A stretch of 34,724 nt of DNA, from contig JAKBJU010000021.1 in assembly GCA_021835845.1 (NCBI GenBank), forward strand, positions 1-34,724. Reading direction: 5' to 3'. A model generated the notes under the pieces. That model worked only from the letters and a program-made list of their open reading frames with translations. It was not told where the DNA came from and did not search any database. A program made the position numbers and the translations under genes. This stretch comes from Pseudomonadota bacterium (GTDB lineage Bacteria > Pseudomonadota > Gammaproteobacteria > Burkholderiales > JABEVD01). Of this stretch, positions 34,486 through 34,724 are shown one piece after another; within the stretch, counting starts at the first letter, position 1, and the number at the start of each line of letters is the position of its first letter.

Positions 34486-34724
34486 ATGTCAGTATTTGAG
34501 ATCGCGAAAGGTCGATACCGTGTTCAAGTTCGACGAAAAGGCTTTCCATCCTTTGATCAGGTGTTTTCTACCCGAGAACAAGCCGAGGCGGCACAAGCGA
34601 GAGTTCTTGGGGAACAGACTGTTGTCTTGAAGCCAGGGGATATCACGCTAAATGAAGCGTGGGACCGATATCGTGATTCTGTTGATTTTTCGACGAAATC
34701 GGAAAGCGCGGATTCAATTTTGAA
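34486..34724 (+). CDS. Tyrosine-type site-specific integrase, N-terminal part (cut by window edge)
   Basis: An open frame from ATG 34486 runs to the window end without a stop (79 full codons). The N-terminus MSVFEIAKGRYRVQVRRKGF is the arm-type DNA-binding domain seen in many phage and island integrases (K-GRYRV-VRRKGF, then F-TREQAEA). The part near the edge, LNEAWDRYRDSVDFSTKSE, starts the SAM-like core-binding domain. The catalytic domain lies outside. It reads away from the tRNA 109 bp downstream of the CCA end, the classic layout of an element integrated in a tRNA 3' end. Local composition is visibly more AT-rich than the operons to the left. There is no strong Shine-Dalgarno (GGGAT only). 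Confidence 0.75.
   Translation, partial: MSVFEIAKGRYRVQVRRKGFPSFDQVFSTREQAEAAQARVLGEQTVVLKPGDITLNEAWDRYRDSVDFSTKSESADSIL

Overview
The window is chromosomal DNA of a GC-rich betaproteobacterium, most likely from the Nitrosomonadales/Gallionellales side of the class. This placement is an inference from gene order (ftsY-ftsE-ftsX-rpoH; rpsU-yqeY-dnaG-rpoD followed by a CAU tRNA; an M16 peptidase divergent from ftsY), from an HrcA/CIRCE operator in front of rpoH, and from the protein sequences. Coding density is very high. Many neighbouring genes overlap by ATGA, TGATG or TTGA, so most of the window is organised in translationally coupled operons.

Layout. 1-121: start of an exported M16 peptidase gene (minus). 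191-4556 (plus): ftsY-ftsE-ftsX, a small relic of an IS3-type transposase, then rpoH behind a promoter that coincides with a CIRCE operator, with a SAM methyltransferase gene coupled to rpoH. 4553-14846 (minus): a ten-gene run reading msbA, yqhA-like, ArnC-like glycosyltransferase, WecD-like acetyltransferase, small DMT/ArnE-like membrane protein, SAM methyltransferase, wecE, MBOAT acyltransferase, SGNH-like protein, ArnT-like GT-C glycosyltransferase. 14847-15362: a 516-bp non-coding stretch with the msbA promoter, two related terminator-bearing repeats (candidate sibling small RNAs) and a 276-bp MITE-like element between them. 15363-19031 (minus): metH. 19116-22294 (plus): rhodanese, exported helical-repeat protein, ogt, xerD. 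22302-27649 (minus): a nine-domain GGDEF-EAL sensor coupled to an HDOD protein. 27745-29725: folB, plsY and tsaD. 29818-34196 (plus): the macromolecular synthesis operon rpsU-yqeY-dnaG-rpoD. 34301-34377: tRNA with CAU anticodon. 34486-end: the first 79 codons of a tyrosine integrase, so an integrated element probably begins at the tRNA and continues beyond the window.

How the genes work together. The most interesting unit is the msbA-linked operon. WecE and WecD are the aminotransferase and acetyltransferase that make TDP-Fuc4NAc in enterobacteria. Here they sit with a polyprenyl-phosphate glycosyltransferase (ArnC type), a small flippase-like protein (ArnE/F type) and a polyprenyl-phosphate-sugar transferase (ArnT type). 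Together these could form a complete route to put a 4-amino-4,6-dideoxy sugar on a periplasmic acceptor, plausibly lipid A or LPS core delivered by MsbA. An MBOAT/SGNH pair could further acylate the product. I know of no described pathway with exactly this combination; the pathway is inferred from family membership and gene order only.

Limits. All calls come from reading the sequence by eye; no database search, folding or promoter scoring was run. Promoters and small RNAs are the least certain entries.
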